Source of the DNA: Pseudomonadota bacterium
GTDB lineage: Bacteria; Desulfobacterota; Desulfobulbia; Desulfobulbales; DAOVYS01
Reading direction: 5' to 3'
DNA length: 39,597 nucleotides
NCBI GenBank assembly: GCA_030635485.1
Contig: DAOVYS010000002.1
Coordinates: 1 to 39,597 of the forward strand
This document shows positions 1 to 7,517 of the stretch, one piece after another. Each line of letters starts with the position of its first letter. The first letter of the stretch is position 1. Below the pieces are notes generated by a model, which did no database searches, was not told the origin of the DNA, and saw only the letters and a list, made by a program, of their open reading frames with translations. The position numbers were made by a program, and so were the translations under genes.

Positions 1-203
1 CACTGTTCACGGCAACAGGATTAACGGCCCAATTAAACTTCTTTTTCTACATAGGCATAGCATTTACAAGTATTGCGCTCTTCTATCAGCACCTCGTAGT
101 GACACCCAGGGATCTATCCAGAATCCAATTCTCCTTTTTCACCTTAAACGGACTGATCAGCCTGACCCTTTTTGTCGCAACATGGCTCTCGCTGGTAGTC
201 TAG
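1..203 (+). CDS. ubiA: UbiA-family prenyltransferase, C-terminal fragment (cut by window edge)
   Basis: An open frame enters from the left edge (first full codon at 3) and stops at TAG 201-203, giving about 66 residues. The peptide is hydrophobic with two membrane-spanning stretches. Between them it carries the segment TPRDLSRIQFSFFTLNGLIS, which matches the conserved end of 4-hydroxybenzoate polyprenyltransferases (UbiA and the futalosine-pathway relative MqnP). These are inner-membrane enzymes that attach a polyprenyl chain to the aromatic head group of a quinone. The catalytic aspartate motifs lie outside the window, so the exact substrate cannot be told. The gene is co-directional with nrdJ, 342 bp upstream of it. 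No terminator-like hairpin is obvious after the stop. Confidence 0.8.
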   Translation, partial: LFTATGLTAQLNFFFYIGIAFTSIALFYQHLVVTPRDLSRIQFSFFTLNGLISLTLFVATWLSLVV

Positions 204-446
204 GAGGCCTTCAGCCTTCAGGACTTCAGCCTAAACAACTTAAGCGGTTACAAAATATTTTTCCGTCCATTGCCGATTGCATCATTACTCCTTGAATTTC
301 CAATTTCTTTCAATGATTCCCCTATACAATCTCTACAACAAATCACCGTCCATTTTTTGACGCTAAAACATGTTGAAAAGTGAGATAAGATTCCGATCTT
401 CTTCATCCTTCAGCCACAATTTGCTCACCCACCTTGAGCCCAAAAT

Positions 447-494
447 ATGCTACATATTGTGGTAAATAGTTCTTGACAATACCACATATTGTAT
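447..494 (+). promoter_or_regulatory. Tandem NrdR-type boxes upstream of nrdJ
   Basis: Two similar AT-rich palindromes occur at 447-462 (core CTACATATTGTGG) and 479-494 (core CCACATATTGTAT). By hand they match about 12 and 11 of the 16 positions of the NrdR box consensus (ACACWATATATWGTGT). They lie 32 bp apart start to start, i.e. three helical turns, the spacing known for NrdR box pairs. NrdR is the Zn/ATP-cone repressor of ribonucleotide reductase genes. A TTGACA hexamer (473-478) lies between the boxes and a TATAGT hexamer at 492-497 overlaps box 2. The 13-bp gap between these hexamers is too short for a standard sigma-70 promoter, so the exact promoter is uncertain. Confidence 0.75.
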
Positions 495-545
495 AGTTTC
501 TTTAAACCCAGCAACACAAAAAAATCAATCTCAAGGAGGATTCCT

Positions 546-3032
546 GTGGATCAAAAAACAAAAATTCTGGTCACTGAAGATGGAAGTTTCGATCTAGGCA
601 CATACCGCTGGGACGATCGCCGCTTCTCAGATCTCCTGCTTAAAGAAAACCGTATTGACGCGGATAAAGCCATCGAATTAAGCAAATTTCTTCGTGATGA
701 AATCGCAAAGATGGAAATCCATACCATAACCATGCCGATTATTGAAAACATCATTAACGCCAAACTCAAGAAATATGGTCTTACAAAGTCGACCCCGATC
801 CGTCTGGACAAGTCCATATTCATCCCGAACGAGCCCCTCCTGTCACCAAATGCCCAAACGGTCCTGGAAAGGAGATACCTTAAAAAAGATGTCAAGGGCC
901 GGCTCAAGGAAAGGGCCGACCAGATGTTCAGGCGTGTTGCAAAACACATTGCCAAGGCGGAGTCCAAGTTTGAAGATTCTTCCAAGGTCAAGGAGATAGA
1001 GGAAAATTTCTATAAAATGATGACCGAGTTCAAATTCCTCCCCAACTCTCCGACTCTTATGAATGCCGGGCGTCGGCTGGGACAGTTGGCAGCCTGCTTT
1101 GTCCTGCCGATCAATGACAGCCTGGACGAGATCTTCAATTCAGTCAAGAACGCGGCCATAATCCACAAATCAGGCGGCGGGACCGGATTCGACTTTTCAA
1201 AGCTCAGGCCGAAAAACAGCCGGGTGGGAACCACGGGCGGTGTTGCGTCAGGTCCGATTTCGTTTATGAAGATATTTAACACCGCCACTGAACAGGTAAA
1301 ACAGGGCGGCACGCGCCGTGGCGCGAATATGGCCATTTTACGGGTAGATCACCCTGATATTATGGAATTTATCCGGTGCAAGACCAAAAACGATGAACTG
1401 AATAACTTCAATATCTCAGTCTCTGTAACCGACCAATTCATGAAAGCGGTGAAAAATGACACTGGTTATGATCTGATCGACCCAAGAGACAACCGGAAAT
1501 CCGGCTCGCTCAATGCCCGAAAAGTCTACGAGGCCCTGGTAAACCGGGCCTGGGAAAATGGAGATCCAGGCATCATATTTCTTGACAGGATCAATAAGGA
1601 CAACCCGACCCCCGAACTTGGATCCCTGGACAGCACTAATCCCTGCGGCGAACAACCACTGCTTCCAATGGAGGCGTGTAATCTCGGATCAATCAACCTG
1701 GCCAAGATGGTGACGAAAAAATCAGACAAGGCTGAAATCAATTACAAATCTCTTAAGGAAACCATCTGGGGTGCAGTCCGTTTTCTTGATGATACGATAG
1801 ATAGGTCCAAATACCCGCTTCCGGCAATCGATCATATGGTAAAGGGAAACCGCAAGATCGGACTCGGGGTTATGGGTTTTGCCGACATGCTGTATCAACT
1901 CGAGATTCCCTACAACTCGGAAAAGGCCCTGAACATTGCCGAGAAGGTCATGCATTTCATCCAGATCGAATCGCATGACGCCTCCACCTATCTGGCGGAT
2001 TCAAGAGGGACCTTCCCGAATTTTGACAAGAGCGTGTTCAAGGACCGTGATGACTGCAATTACCGGAATGCCACCACAACCACCATTGCGCCGACAGGCA
2101 CACTCTCCATAATCGCGGATTGTTCCAGCGGCATCGAACCCCTGTTCGCCTTAAGTTTTGTCAGGAGGGTAATGGACAATGACGAACTGCTGGAGGTTAA
2201 TCCCCATTTTGAAAAAGTTGCCAGGGAAAGAGGCTTTTACAGCCGGAAATTGATGGACACCATAGCCAGGCAGGGAAGCATCCATTCCCTGCCGGAAGTG
2301 CCCGAGGACGTGAAAAAAATCTTTGTAACAGCCCATGACGTGTCACCGGAATGGCATATCCGCATGCAGGCCGCGTTCCAGAAACAGACTGACAATGCTG
2401 TCTCCAAAACAGTCAACCTGCCCAAGGAAGCCTCTGAAGAGGATGTCCGGAGTGTGTATGATCTATCATATGAATTAAAATGCAAGGGCGTTACGATTTA
2501 CAGGGACGGCAGCAAGGAAAACCAGGTGCTCTCATTCTCGGAAGCTGAAAAAAAATCCAAAGGGCTCTTTACGGAAAGCATGGAGCGGCCCGATATTCTG
2601 AAAGGCTTTACAGCAAAAATGAAGACCGGTATGGGGAATCTCTATGTCACGGTAACGGAATATGAGGGACGTCCATTCGAGGTCTTTGCCACCATAGGAA
2701 AATCAGGCAAATCCACAACAGCCAAGACAGAGGCCATTGGACGGCTTGTATCACTATCCCTCCGTTCCGGAATACGGGTGGAAAAGATAGTGGAACAGCT
2801 CAAGGGTATCTGTGGAGAACACCCTATATTTCATGAAGGAGGCATGGTGCTCTCAATACCGGATGCCATAAGCAGAATCCTTGAAAAACAATATATGACG
2901 AACAAATCAGACCAAAAGGGCGCAGAGCAACACAGCCTCATGGGAGAGGTATGCCCGGATTGCGGACAGACCGTGAGCTTTGAAGAGGGCTGCATGACGT
3001 GTCATTTCTGTGGTTTTTCCAAGTGCGGGTAA
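546..3032 (+). CDS. nrdJ: Adenosylcobalamin-dependent (class II) ribonucleoside-diphosphate reductase NrdJ
   Basis: The 828-residue enzyme reduces ribonucleotides to deoxyribonucleotides with a cobalamin-generated thiyl radical, so it needs no oxygen and no small subunit. The NPCGE motif supplies the radical cysteine (Cys367) and Glu369. Cys184 and Cys378 fit the redox pair; Cys367 and Cys378 are 11 apart, as in the Thermotoga enzyme. A glycine-rich nucleotide segment with HKSGGGTGFDFSKLRP follows Cys184. Residues about 680-785 resemble the TSCPD domain. The tail (803-828) is a cysteine-rich CxxC ribbon that probably shuttles electrons to the active site. I chose the GTG at 546 because AAGGAGG (533-539) lies 6 bp upstream. 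The in-frame TTG at 489 has no ribosome site and would fall inside the second NrdR box. Transcription is probably NrdR-controlled. Confidence 0.95.
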   Translation: MDQKTKILVTEDGSFDLGTYRWDDRRFSDLLLKENRIDADKAIELSKFLRDEIAKMEIHTITMPIIENIINAKLKKYGLTKSTPIRLDKSIFIPNEPLLSPNAQTVLERRYLKKDVKGRLKERADQMFRRVAKHIAKAESKFEDSSKVKEIEENFYKMMTEFKFLPNSPTLMNAGRRLGQLAACFVLPINDSLDEIFNSVKNAAIIHKSGGGTGFDFSKLRPKNSRVGTTGGVASGPISFMKIFNTATEQVKQGGTRRGANMAILRVDHPDIMEFIRCKTKNDELNNFNISVSVTDQFMKAVKNDTGYDLIDPRDNRKSGSLNARKVYEALVNRAWENGDPGIIFLDRINKDNPTPELGSLDSTNPCGEQPLLPMEACNLGSINLAKMVTKKSDKAEINYKSLKETIWGAVRFLDDTIDRSKYPLPAIDHMVKGNRKIGLGVMGFADMLYQLEIPYNSEKALNIAEKVMHFIQIESHDASTYLADSRGTFPNFDKSVFKDRDDCNYRNATTTTIAPTGTLSIIADCSSGIEPLFALSFVRRVMDNDELLEVNPHFEKVARERGFYSRKLMDTIARQGSIHSLPEVPEDVKKIFVTAHDVSPEWHIRMQAAFQKQTDNAVSKTVNLPKEASEEDVRSVYDLSYELKCKGVTIYRDGSKENQVLSFSEAEKKSKGLFTESMERPDILKGFTAKMKTGMGNLYVTVTEYEGRPFEVFATIGKSGKSTTAKTEAIGRLVSLSLRSGIRVEKIVEQLKGICGEHPIFHEGGMVLSIPDAISRILEKQYMTNKSDQKGAEQHSLMGEVCPDCGQTVSFEEGCMTCHFCGFSKCG

Positions 3033-3209
3033 AACACTCACTTTAAAAAGGCAATAAAAAACGGAGGGTGGCACACACCAGGCTAAATCGGAACCAACCT
3101 CTTTTGCATACGGATCACGCCGGATCAATTCTTCTGACCGTAACTGATCGCGGGGGCAAGGTAACCAGACAACGGTTACCCCCCTCCCCTTACCGTATAA
3201 GATAGCGGT
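3033..3209. other. Spacer after nrdJ, no gene seen
   Basis: About 180 bp follow the nrdJ stop without a convincing reading frame. The stretch contains an inverted repeat GGTAACC (3160-3166) / GGTTACC (3174-3180) and a C-rich tract, but no T-rich terminator tail. It leads into the hairpin repeat at 3210. A GTAACC-like end is reminiscent of the terminal repeats of the family-1 elements in this window, so it may be a decayed piece of one. Confidence 0.4.
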
Positions 3210-3292
3210 ACAAGTGGTGCAGGTTTGCCCTGAGCACCTCCAAAAAGGGCATTTACTCGTACTCGCGCACGTGTGCAGATGCGCCGCCTTGT
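3210..3292 (+). repeat. Family-1 palindromic element, copy E (83 bp)
   Basis: The ends form an inverted repeat: ACAAGTGGTGCA at the left and the complement of ACAAGGCGGCGCA at the right (one-base gap). Near the right end lies GTGCAGATGCGCCGCC, the core shared with the copies at 6560, 8909, 14441 and (diverged) 30702. Most mismatches between the arms are T opposite G on the plus strand, so the plus strand folds better than the minus strand. It sits just downstream of nrdJ and directly before a promoter (3295). There is no T-tract, so a rho-independent terminator is unlikely. It lacks the longer GTAA ends of its relatives. Confidence 0.65.
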
Positions 3293-3294
3293 TT

Positions 3295-3323
3295 TTGACC
3301 TGCTCATCTCTCCCTCCTATACT
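3295..3323 (+). promoter_or_regulatory. Sigma-70-type promoter
   Basis: TTGACC (3295-3300) and TATACT (3318-3323) each match the consensus at five of six positions and are separated by the ideal 17 bp. The promoter would start transcription near 3330, about 25 bp before the ATG of the small open frame at 3355. It begins 2 bp after the family-1 hairpin ends. Confidence 0.6.
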
Positions 3324-3354
3324 CAATACACAACCATATTGGAGATTGAGTTAA

Positions 3355-3522
3355 ATGACCCCAAAAGATATCCGTTGGGAACAACGCTTTGCAAACTACC
3401 AAAAGGCCTTAAATCAGCTGCCTAACCCGACCTACATAAGACGTTGTTTTTATGTAGATGGGTTGAACGAATGTTTACGACTCCCTATGATCCATATGAC
3501 CCCAACAAGATTCCCAAAATAA
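3355..3522 (+). pseudogene. Remnant of an HI0074-type nucleotidyltransferase substrate-binding protein
   Basis: A 55-codon frame starts at ATG 3355 with GGAG 10 bp upstream and a good promoter before it. Its first 22 residues (MTPKDIRWEQRFANYQKALN...) look like the N-terminus of the HI0074 family, HEPN-fold partners of small MNT-type nucleotidyltransferases that form toxin-antitoxin-like pairs. Full members are about 130-150 residues. Here the similarity ends after residue 22 and the rest is unrelated, so this is probably a 5' fragment left by deletion. No nucleotidyltransferase gene is nearby. An inverted repeat (CTACATAA at 3432, TTATGTAG at 3450-3457) sits exactly where the homology breaks off. 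Family assignment is from memory of the N-terminal motif. Confidence 0.5.
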
Positions 3523-3924
3523 ATAAAATGGAAACGAGAAAAACGATGCATCGTGATATGTGTTGACAAAAGAAACTCATTTGGCTAACTGTAGGCTATG
3601 TAATTATTTGAATATGATCAAAATAGAACATTATTCTGATATAGGGGCATGGTCAGGATAAAATTCTCTTTAGATCAAGCTCAAAAGTCGTAGCATAGAT
3701 CAAAAGTATCAATAATAATATAGCGATTTTATTATACATTGTGACTTATATCTGAATTCTAACCCCTGGCCTTTACCCCCTACGTAGTACAAGCATAAAG
3801 GTTGTTTCGATCCTAGTCCATATTGTTCTATTTTGGTCACACCCATTTTGTTTAACCAGTTTTTTAAAAAAATAATTACGTATCATCCAATTTTGACTAA
3901 TAAAAAAAAAGAAGGAGGCATGTA
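3523..3924. other. AT-rich upstream region of the stress-protein gene, no gene seen
   Basis: About 400 bp of AT-rich sequence contain no reading frame worth calling. A TTGACA at 3564-3569 has no matching -10 hexamer at 17 bp. A TTGGC...GGC arrangement near 3579-3596 has sigma-54-like spacing but poor overall agreement. The promoter of the universal stress protein gene is presumably here and I cannot place it. A clear ribosome site (GGAGG, 3914-3918) closes the region. Confidence 0.4.
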
Positions 3925-4851
3925 ATGTTTAATAAAATTTTATTCGTTACCACCGGTTCGCCTAACTGTAATAACGCCGGCAAGACAGCTTTTGATCTCG
4001 CAAAACAACACAAATCGACCCTTTATATATTGAATGTCTTCGGTGTCCCAGGCCACGGTGAAGGCCCTTTTGTCATCGATATCCACACTGGTGAAGAAAA
4101 AAGTAGTATAAACCAGGAATATGTCGAAGGGGTGAAGGAGGGGATAAAAACTACATATGCCGATCAACTGAAGGAAGTTGGATCAGCGATTATTGATTGT
4201 GTTGCAGGTGTTCCTCATACCGAAATTTTACGAAAGGCTCGAAAAGAGGATGTCGATCTGATCATTATGGGAGCCCATACACACCCGGAAGATATCGGTG
4301 CTACCCGCTATCGAAAAATCGTGGGCAGTACCATGGAGCGGGTGGCAAAAAAGGCCAGCTGCCCGGTAGTTATCATCAGTCGGCCGTGTACGGCCTGCTT
4401 TCAGAGTTCCAGCAATATCATTTTAGGAACTGATTTTTCCAAAGCTGCGTATTCGGCATTTTTATTTGCATACAAGGTTGCTAAAACGGTCGGATGCAAA
4501 TTGTACATTTTCCACACAATAGACCTGAAAGATATTCAAATCGGATATTATACTCAGGAAGAAATCGAAAGAGATGTGGAAAACGCCCGTAAGAAAATTG
4601 AAAAAATCTACGTGCCGGAAATGAAGGGGTTTGATAATTATGAGATTGGAGTTTGTGAAGGCATTCCGTATATGGAGATCCTGAAATTCGCCCGGGAGAA
4701 AAATGCTGATTTAATCGTTATGTCTCATCATGCCCGTGAAACTGACCCAGAAAAGGCCTTAATCGGAAGCACGGTTGAACAAGTCATATTAAGATCATCA
4801 TGCCCGGTTGCCAGCGTCAATCGACCGGACAAAGTTGCCATGGTCGATTAA
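3925..4851 (+). CDS. Universal stress protein with two Usp domains
   Basis: The 308-residue protein is two UspA-like alpha/beta domains in tandem (about 1-150 and 158-300). Each ends in the family signature: VGSTMERVAKKASCPVVII in domain 1 and IGSTVEQVILRSSCPVASV in domain 2. The GST loops are the usual ATP-phosphate contacts. Domain 1 also has a GxxxxxxxxG-type stretch before the loop, so it may bind nucleotide; domain 2 is less canonical. Such cytoplasmic proteins help cells through starvation, redox or envelope stress, but the exact function is unknown. ATG 3925 follows GGAGG by 6 bp. The gene stands alone between a long AT-rich spacer and a terminator, so it is likely monocistronic. Confidence 0.9.
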   Translation: MFNKILFVTTGSPNCNNAGKTAFDLAKQHKSTLYILNVFGVPGHGEGPFVIDIHTGEEKSSINQEYVEGVKEGIKTTYADQLKEVGSAIIDCVAGVPHTEILRKARKEDVDLIIMGAHTHPEDIGATRYRKIVGSTMERVAKKASCPVVIISRPCTACFQSSSNIILGTDFSKAAYSAFLFAYKVAKTVGCKLYIFHTIDLKDIQIGYYTQEEIERDVENARKKIEKIYVPEMKGFDNYEIGVCEGIPYMEILKFAREKNADLIVMSHHARETDPEKALIGSTVEQVILRSSCPVASVNRPDKVAMVD

Positions 4852-4976
4852 GTCTCTATGGGGAATACGGAGCATAAGAGGTAAAAATAGCCATTGACCG
4901 CCGAAGAGATCGAAGAAAATAATACCGGCTTTCAGAAAAAAGCTACAGATCAAAGGAGTGGCGTCAACAAAAAAAG

Positions 4977-5006
4977 AGCTGCTATTGACAAACGTCAATA
5001 GCAGCT
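4977..5006. terminator. Bidirectional rho-independent terminator
   Basis: A perfect 13-bp stem (AGCTGCTATTGAC, 4977-4989, with its complement at 4994-5006) encloses the loop AAAC. It is followed by a T7 run on the plus strand (5006-5012) and, read the other way, by a T7 run complementary to 4969-4975. It therefore ends both the plus-strand stress-protein gene and the minus-strand ribosomal gene block, whose last gene rplQ stops 28 bp away. Confidence 0.95.
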
Positions 5007-5034
5007 TTTTTTATATAATGCAAAAACAGCGAAT

Positions 5035-5421
5035 CTATTCTTCGATATCCTCGCCGTCATCTTCCTTGTAATTAACAAGTTCCAGAATCGCCATCGGCGC
5101 CGCGTCACCGGCCCTGTTACCGGTCAAAATGATCCGGGTGTAACCGCCGTTCCTGTCCATATATTCATCCCTAAGCTCACCAAAGAGCTTGGCAACGACC
5201 CTCTTATCCTGAACCACGGTCAAGGCCTGACGCCTTGCGTGCAAATCACCCCTCTTGCCCAGGGTGATCATCTTGTCCGCTACCTTCCTGACTTCCTTAG
5301 CTTTTGGCGTTGTGGTTACGATCCGCTCATGATCCAGAAGCGAAGTCACCATATTTCTCACCATTGCCAGCCGATGGGACGTTGTACGCCCGAGTCTCCT
5401 TCCTGCTTTGCGATGCCTCAT
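5035..5421 (-). CDS. rplQ: 50S ribosomal protein L17
   Basis: The 128-residue protein starts MRHRKAGRRLGRTTSHRLAM, the hallmark of L17, a 23S rRNA-binding protein near the exit tunnel. The C-terminal end carries the usual ILTGNRAGDAAPMAILELVN segment and then a short acidic tail. It starts 3 bp after the rpoA stop and is the last gene of the long minus-strand block, just ahead of the strong terminator at 4977. This is the standard alpha-operon position. Confidence 0.98.
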   Translation of the reverse strand: MRHRKAGRRLGRTTSHRLAMVRNMVTSLLDHERIVTTTPKAKEVRKVADKMITLGKRGDLHARRQALTVVQDKRVVAKLFGELRDEYMDRNGGYTRIILTGNRAGDAAPMAILELVNYKEDDGEDIEE

Positions 5422-5424
5422 ATT

Positions 5425-6510
5425 CTAACCCTCACTCTGGGCGTTTTCAGCTTTTTCAGCGCTGCCGGTGCCTGTGCTGCTGGATGATTCCGGTGTCTCC
5501 CAGCCCTCAAGCTGCATTCCAAGCGTAAGATCCATCTCTGCCAACAGCTGTTTTATCTCGTTAAGTGACTTGCGGCCAAAATTCTTGGTCTTAAGCATTT
5601 CAGTTTCGGTTTTCTGAACCAATTCGCCGATATAGCAAATATTCGCATTTCGAAGACAATTGGCGGACCTGACCGATAGTTCAAGATCTTCCACGCTTCG
5701 GTACAAATTCTCATTAAGGGGCGGGGTCTTATCTTCTTCATCAGGAATCTCTTCCGGCTTCACCTGATCCTCATCAAAATTAATAAAGACCGTCATCTGC
5801 TCCTTGAAAATCTTGGCTGCATAGGCAAGGGCATCCTCAGGCCTGACGCTGCCGTCGGTAGACAACTCTATAGTCAACTTGTCATAGTCAGTCTGCTGAC
5901 CTACCCTGGCTTGGGTGACCACCATCTTCACCTTTTTGATCGGCGTAAATACGGAATCTATAGGAATAAGACCTATGGTCTGTTCCTCAGGCTTATTCTT
6001 CTCTGCCGGGGCATAGCCCTTTCCCCACTCAACGTTGAATTCCCCGACAAACTTGCCGTTTCCGGTAATGGTGCAGATATGCTTGTCAGGATTCATGACA
6101 TCACAGAGTTTATCTGTTATTAAATCCGCAGCAGTAACCGGCCCCACCTTGCTAACGTCGACTTTAACAATTGCCGACGCCGGCGAATTCAAACCAAACC
6201 GGACTTCCTTCAGATTGAGGATGATCTCGGTCACGTCTTCCATAATCCCCGAAAGCGTACAAAACTCATGCTCGACATCTTCAATCTTCACAGAGGTAAT
6301 CGCAGCACCCTGAATGGAAGAAAGAAGAATACGGCGCAGAGAATTGCCGATGGTCGTTGCAAATCCCCGCTCCAACGGCTGGCAGACAAATTTAGCGTAG
6401 CACTCGGTGCGGCTGTCCTGATCTACATCCAGGCGCTCCGGGCTAATCAACTCACGCCAATTTCGGTAAAACGGAACAGATTCCTGTGTCGGTTCTTGAT
6501 TGTTATCCAT
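5425..6510 (-). CDS. rpoA: DNA-directed RNA polymerase subunit alpha
   Basis: The 361-residue subunit seeds RNA polymerase assembly. The N-terminal domain has the dimerisation segment FATTIGNSLRRILLSSIQGAA. The C-terminal domain (about 267-332) has DLELSVRSANCLRNA, including the DNA- and activator-contacting arginine. After it comes a serine/threonine- and glutamate-rich tail of about 25 residues that makes the protein longer than the E. coli subunit (329). An acidic linker (EEIPDEEDK) joins the domains. I placed the start at ATG 6510 (MDNNQEPTQ). Upstream in-frame codons would add 27 residues with no family likeness. No strong Shine-Dalgarno is visible. The 222-bp gap to rpsD holds a family-1 repeat. 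Confidence 0.97.
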   Translation of the reverse strand: MDNNQEPTQESVPFYRNWRELISPERLDVDQDSRTECYAKFVCQPLERGFATTIGNSLRRILLSSIQGAAITSVKIEDVEHEFCTLSGIMEDVTEIILNLKEVRFGLNSPASAIVKVDVSKVGPVTAADLITDKLCDVMNPDKHICTITGNGKFVGEFNVEWGKGYAPAEKNKPEEQTIGLIPIDSVFTPIKKVKMVVTQARVGQQTDYDKLTIELSTDGSVRPEDALAYAAKIFKEQMTVFINFDEDQVKPEEIPDEEDKTPPLNENLYRSVEDLELSVRSANCLRNANICYIGELVQKTETEMLKTKNFGRKSLNEIKQLLAEMDLTLGMQLEGWETPESSSSTGTGSAEKAENAQSEG

Positions 6511-6559
6511 AATCGTAAATATTCGGGTACGTGTGAAAAACTTTAAAAAGCCACGGAAT

Positions 6560-6720
6560 GTAAATGTTTGGCAGTGCACCCCCAAGGGCACTTCCTGCGG
6601 GGCGCTTCAGGTGCACGCGCCCAACGGAAGTGGACTTGGGGTATGATCAGGCTGGAGAACTATAGTTGGCTATATGAACCAACCTGATCGCGTGCAGATG
6701 GAGTGCTGCCCAATATTTAC
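6560..6720 (+). repeat. Family-1 palindromic element, copy A (161 bp), rpoA-rpsD spacer
   Basis: The left end GTAAATGTTTGGCAG (6560-6574) is matched by CTGCCCAATATTTAC at the right (6706-6720). Arms of 21 bp have 16 Watson-Crick pairs and three G-T pairs on the plus strand. Inside are two further hairpins: CTTCC (6591) with GGAAG (6626-6630), and GATCAGG (6645) with CCTGATC (6683-6689), the second enclosing AACTATAGTT. The core CGTGCAGATGGAGTGCTG is shared with the other copies. The shape is a junction with two side hairpins. It lies 12 bp after the rpsD stop and 50 bp before rpoA, inside the operon. There is no T-tract. Confidence 0.8.
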
Positions 6721-6732
6721 CCATAATCTCTA

Positions 6733-7362
6733 TTATTTGGAGTAAAGTTCAACAATTAGCTGTTCCTGAATCGGCATGGTGATATCCTCACGCGCAGGCA
6801 AAGCCTTTACTCTTCCTTTGTGATTCTCTGTCTCTAATTCCAACCAGGCAGGAACACCTCTCCGAACTACAGCAGCCAGTGCATCGTTGATAACGCCCAC
6901 TTTCCGGCTTTTTTCCTTGATCGTGATCTCGTCGCCGACAGAAACCTGGTATGAAGGGATATTCACCTTCTTCCCATTAACCAGAACATGGTTATGTCGT
7001 ACAATCTGCCTAGCCTGATTCCTGGACCCGGCAAAACCCATCCTGAAAAGTGTATTATCAAGCCTGGTCTCAAGCAGAATGAGAAGATTCTCACCGGTTA
7101 TGCCTTTTTTGGATTCAGCTATCTTAAAATATTTCTTGAACTGCCCCTCAAGCATGCCGTACATACGGCGGACTTTCTGCTTTTCTCGAAGCTGAATCGC
7201 ATAATCAGAGGCTTTGCGCATACGGGCCTGACCATGCTGACCAGGAGGATACGCCCTTCTTTCAAAGGAACATTTGTCAGAATAACACCTGTCACCTTTC
7301 AGAAATAGTTTCAAATTTTCCCTTCGGCATTGCCGGCAGACAGCGCCTCTATATCTTGCCAA
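6733..7362 (-). CDS. rpsD: 30S ribosomal protein S4, zinc-binding type
   Basis: S4 nucleates assembly of the 30S subunit, and in many bacteria it represses the alpha operon. The 209-residue protein has the four-cysteine N-terminal zinc site (Cys9, Cys12, Cys26, Cys31) of the zinc-containing form, then the S4 RNA-binding fold with SRNQARQIVRHNHVLVNGKKV. I start at TTG 7362 because GGAGG lies 7 bp upstream and the product then begins MARYRGAVC, the family norm. An upstream in-frame ATG at 7398 would add 12 atypical residues and lose this ribosome site. Confidence 0.96.
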   Translation of the reverse strand: MARYRGAVCRQCRRENLKLFLKGDRCYSDKCSFERRAYPPGQHGQARMRKASDYAIQLREKQKVRRMYGMLEGQFKKYFKIAESKKGITGENLLILLETRLDNTLFRMGFAGSRNQARQIVRHNHVLVNGKKVNIPSYQVSVGDEITIKEKSRKVGVINDALAAVVRRGVPAWLELETENHKGRVKALPAREDITMPIQEQLIVELYSK

Positions 7363-7448
7363 TTTAGATCCTCCATACAACGTCGGCCAAATCACCAAAG
7401 ATTATATTAGGCCGACAAATATAATCACATATAATGTCTTATTGTATC

Positions 7449-7504
7449 GTAACCGTTCACCAGGACTACGAACTTACGGAACCGCCGGTGTGTAAGTGTT
7501 CACC
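7449..7504 (+). repeat. Family-1 related fragment, copy F, rpsD-rpsK spacer
   Basis: The 56-bp piece begins with GTAACCGTTCACC (7449-7461) and ends with GTAAGTGTTCACC (7492-7504), two direct copies of the family-1 end sequence. Between them is TACGAACTTACGG, whose GAACTTAC is an inverted partner of the first end. It is about 85-90 percent identical, by eye, to 14398-14453, where the same unit runs straight into a full family-1 element. Here nothing recognisable of the element body follows, so this copy is truncated. The rpsK stop codon lies 14 bp further. Confidence 0.75.
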
Positions 7505-7517
7505 GCATCGGGAAAAA

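Noticed and set aside
204..545. Cobalamin riboswitch before the B12-dependent nrdJ
   Set aside because: The leader between the NrdR boxes and the start is only about 50 bp and the upstream region has no B12-box-like sequence.
2907..3326. 139-codon minus-strand open frame over the nrdJ end and the following spacer
   Set aside because: It runs through the family-1 hairpin and the promoter region, shows no known motif and overlaps the certain end of nrdJ.
3579..3596. Sigma-54-like TTGGC...GGC spacing upstream of the stress protein gene
   Set aside because: Only the spacing and a few bases fit; the surrounding consensus positions do not.
4894..5001. 35-codon plus-strand frame starting with TTG after the stress protein gene
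   Set aside because: It has no clear ribosome site and ends inside the terminator stem; probably chance.
6560..6720. Family-1 elements as rho-independent terminators
   Set aside because: No copy is followed by a T-rich tract in either direction, and essential genes lie downstream in the same operon.
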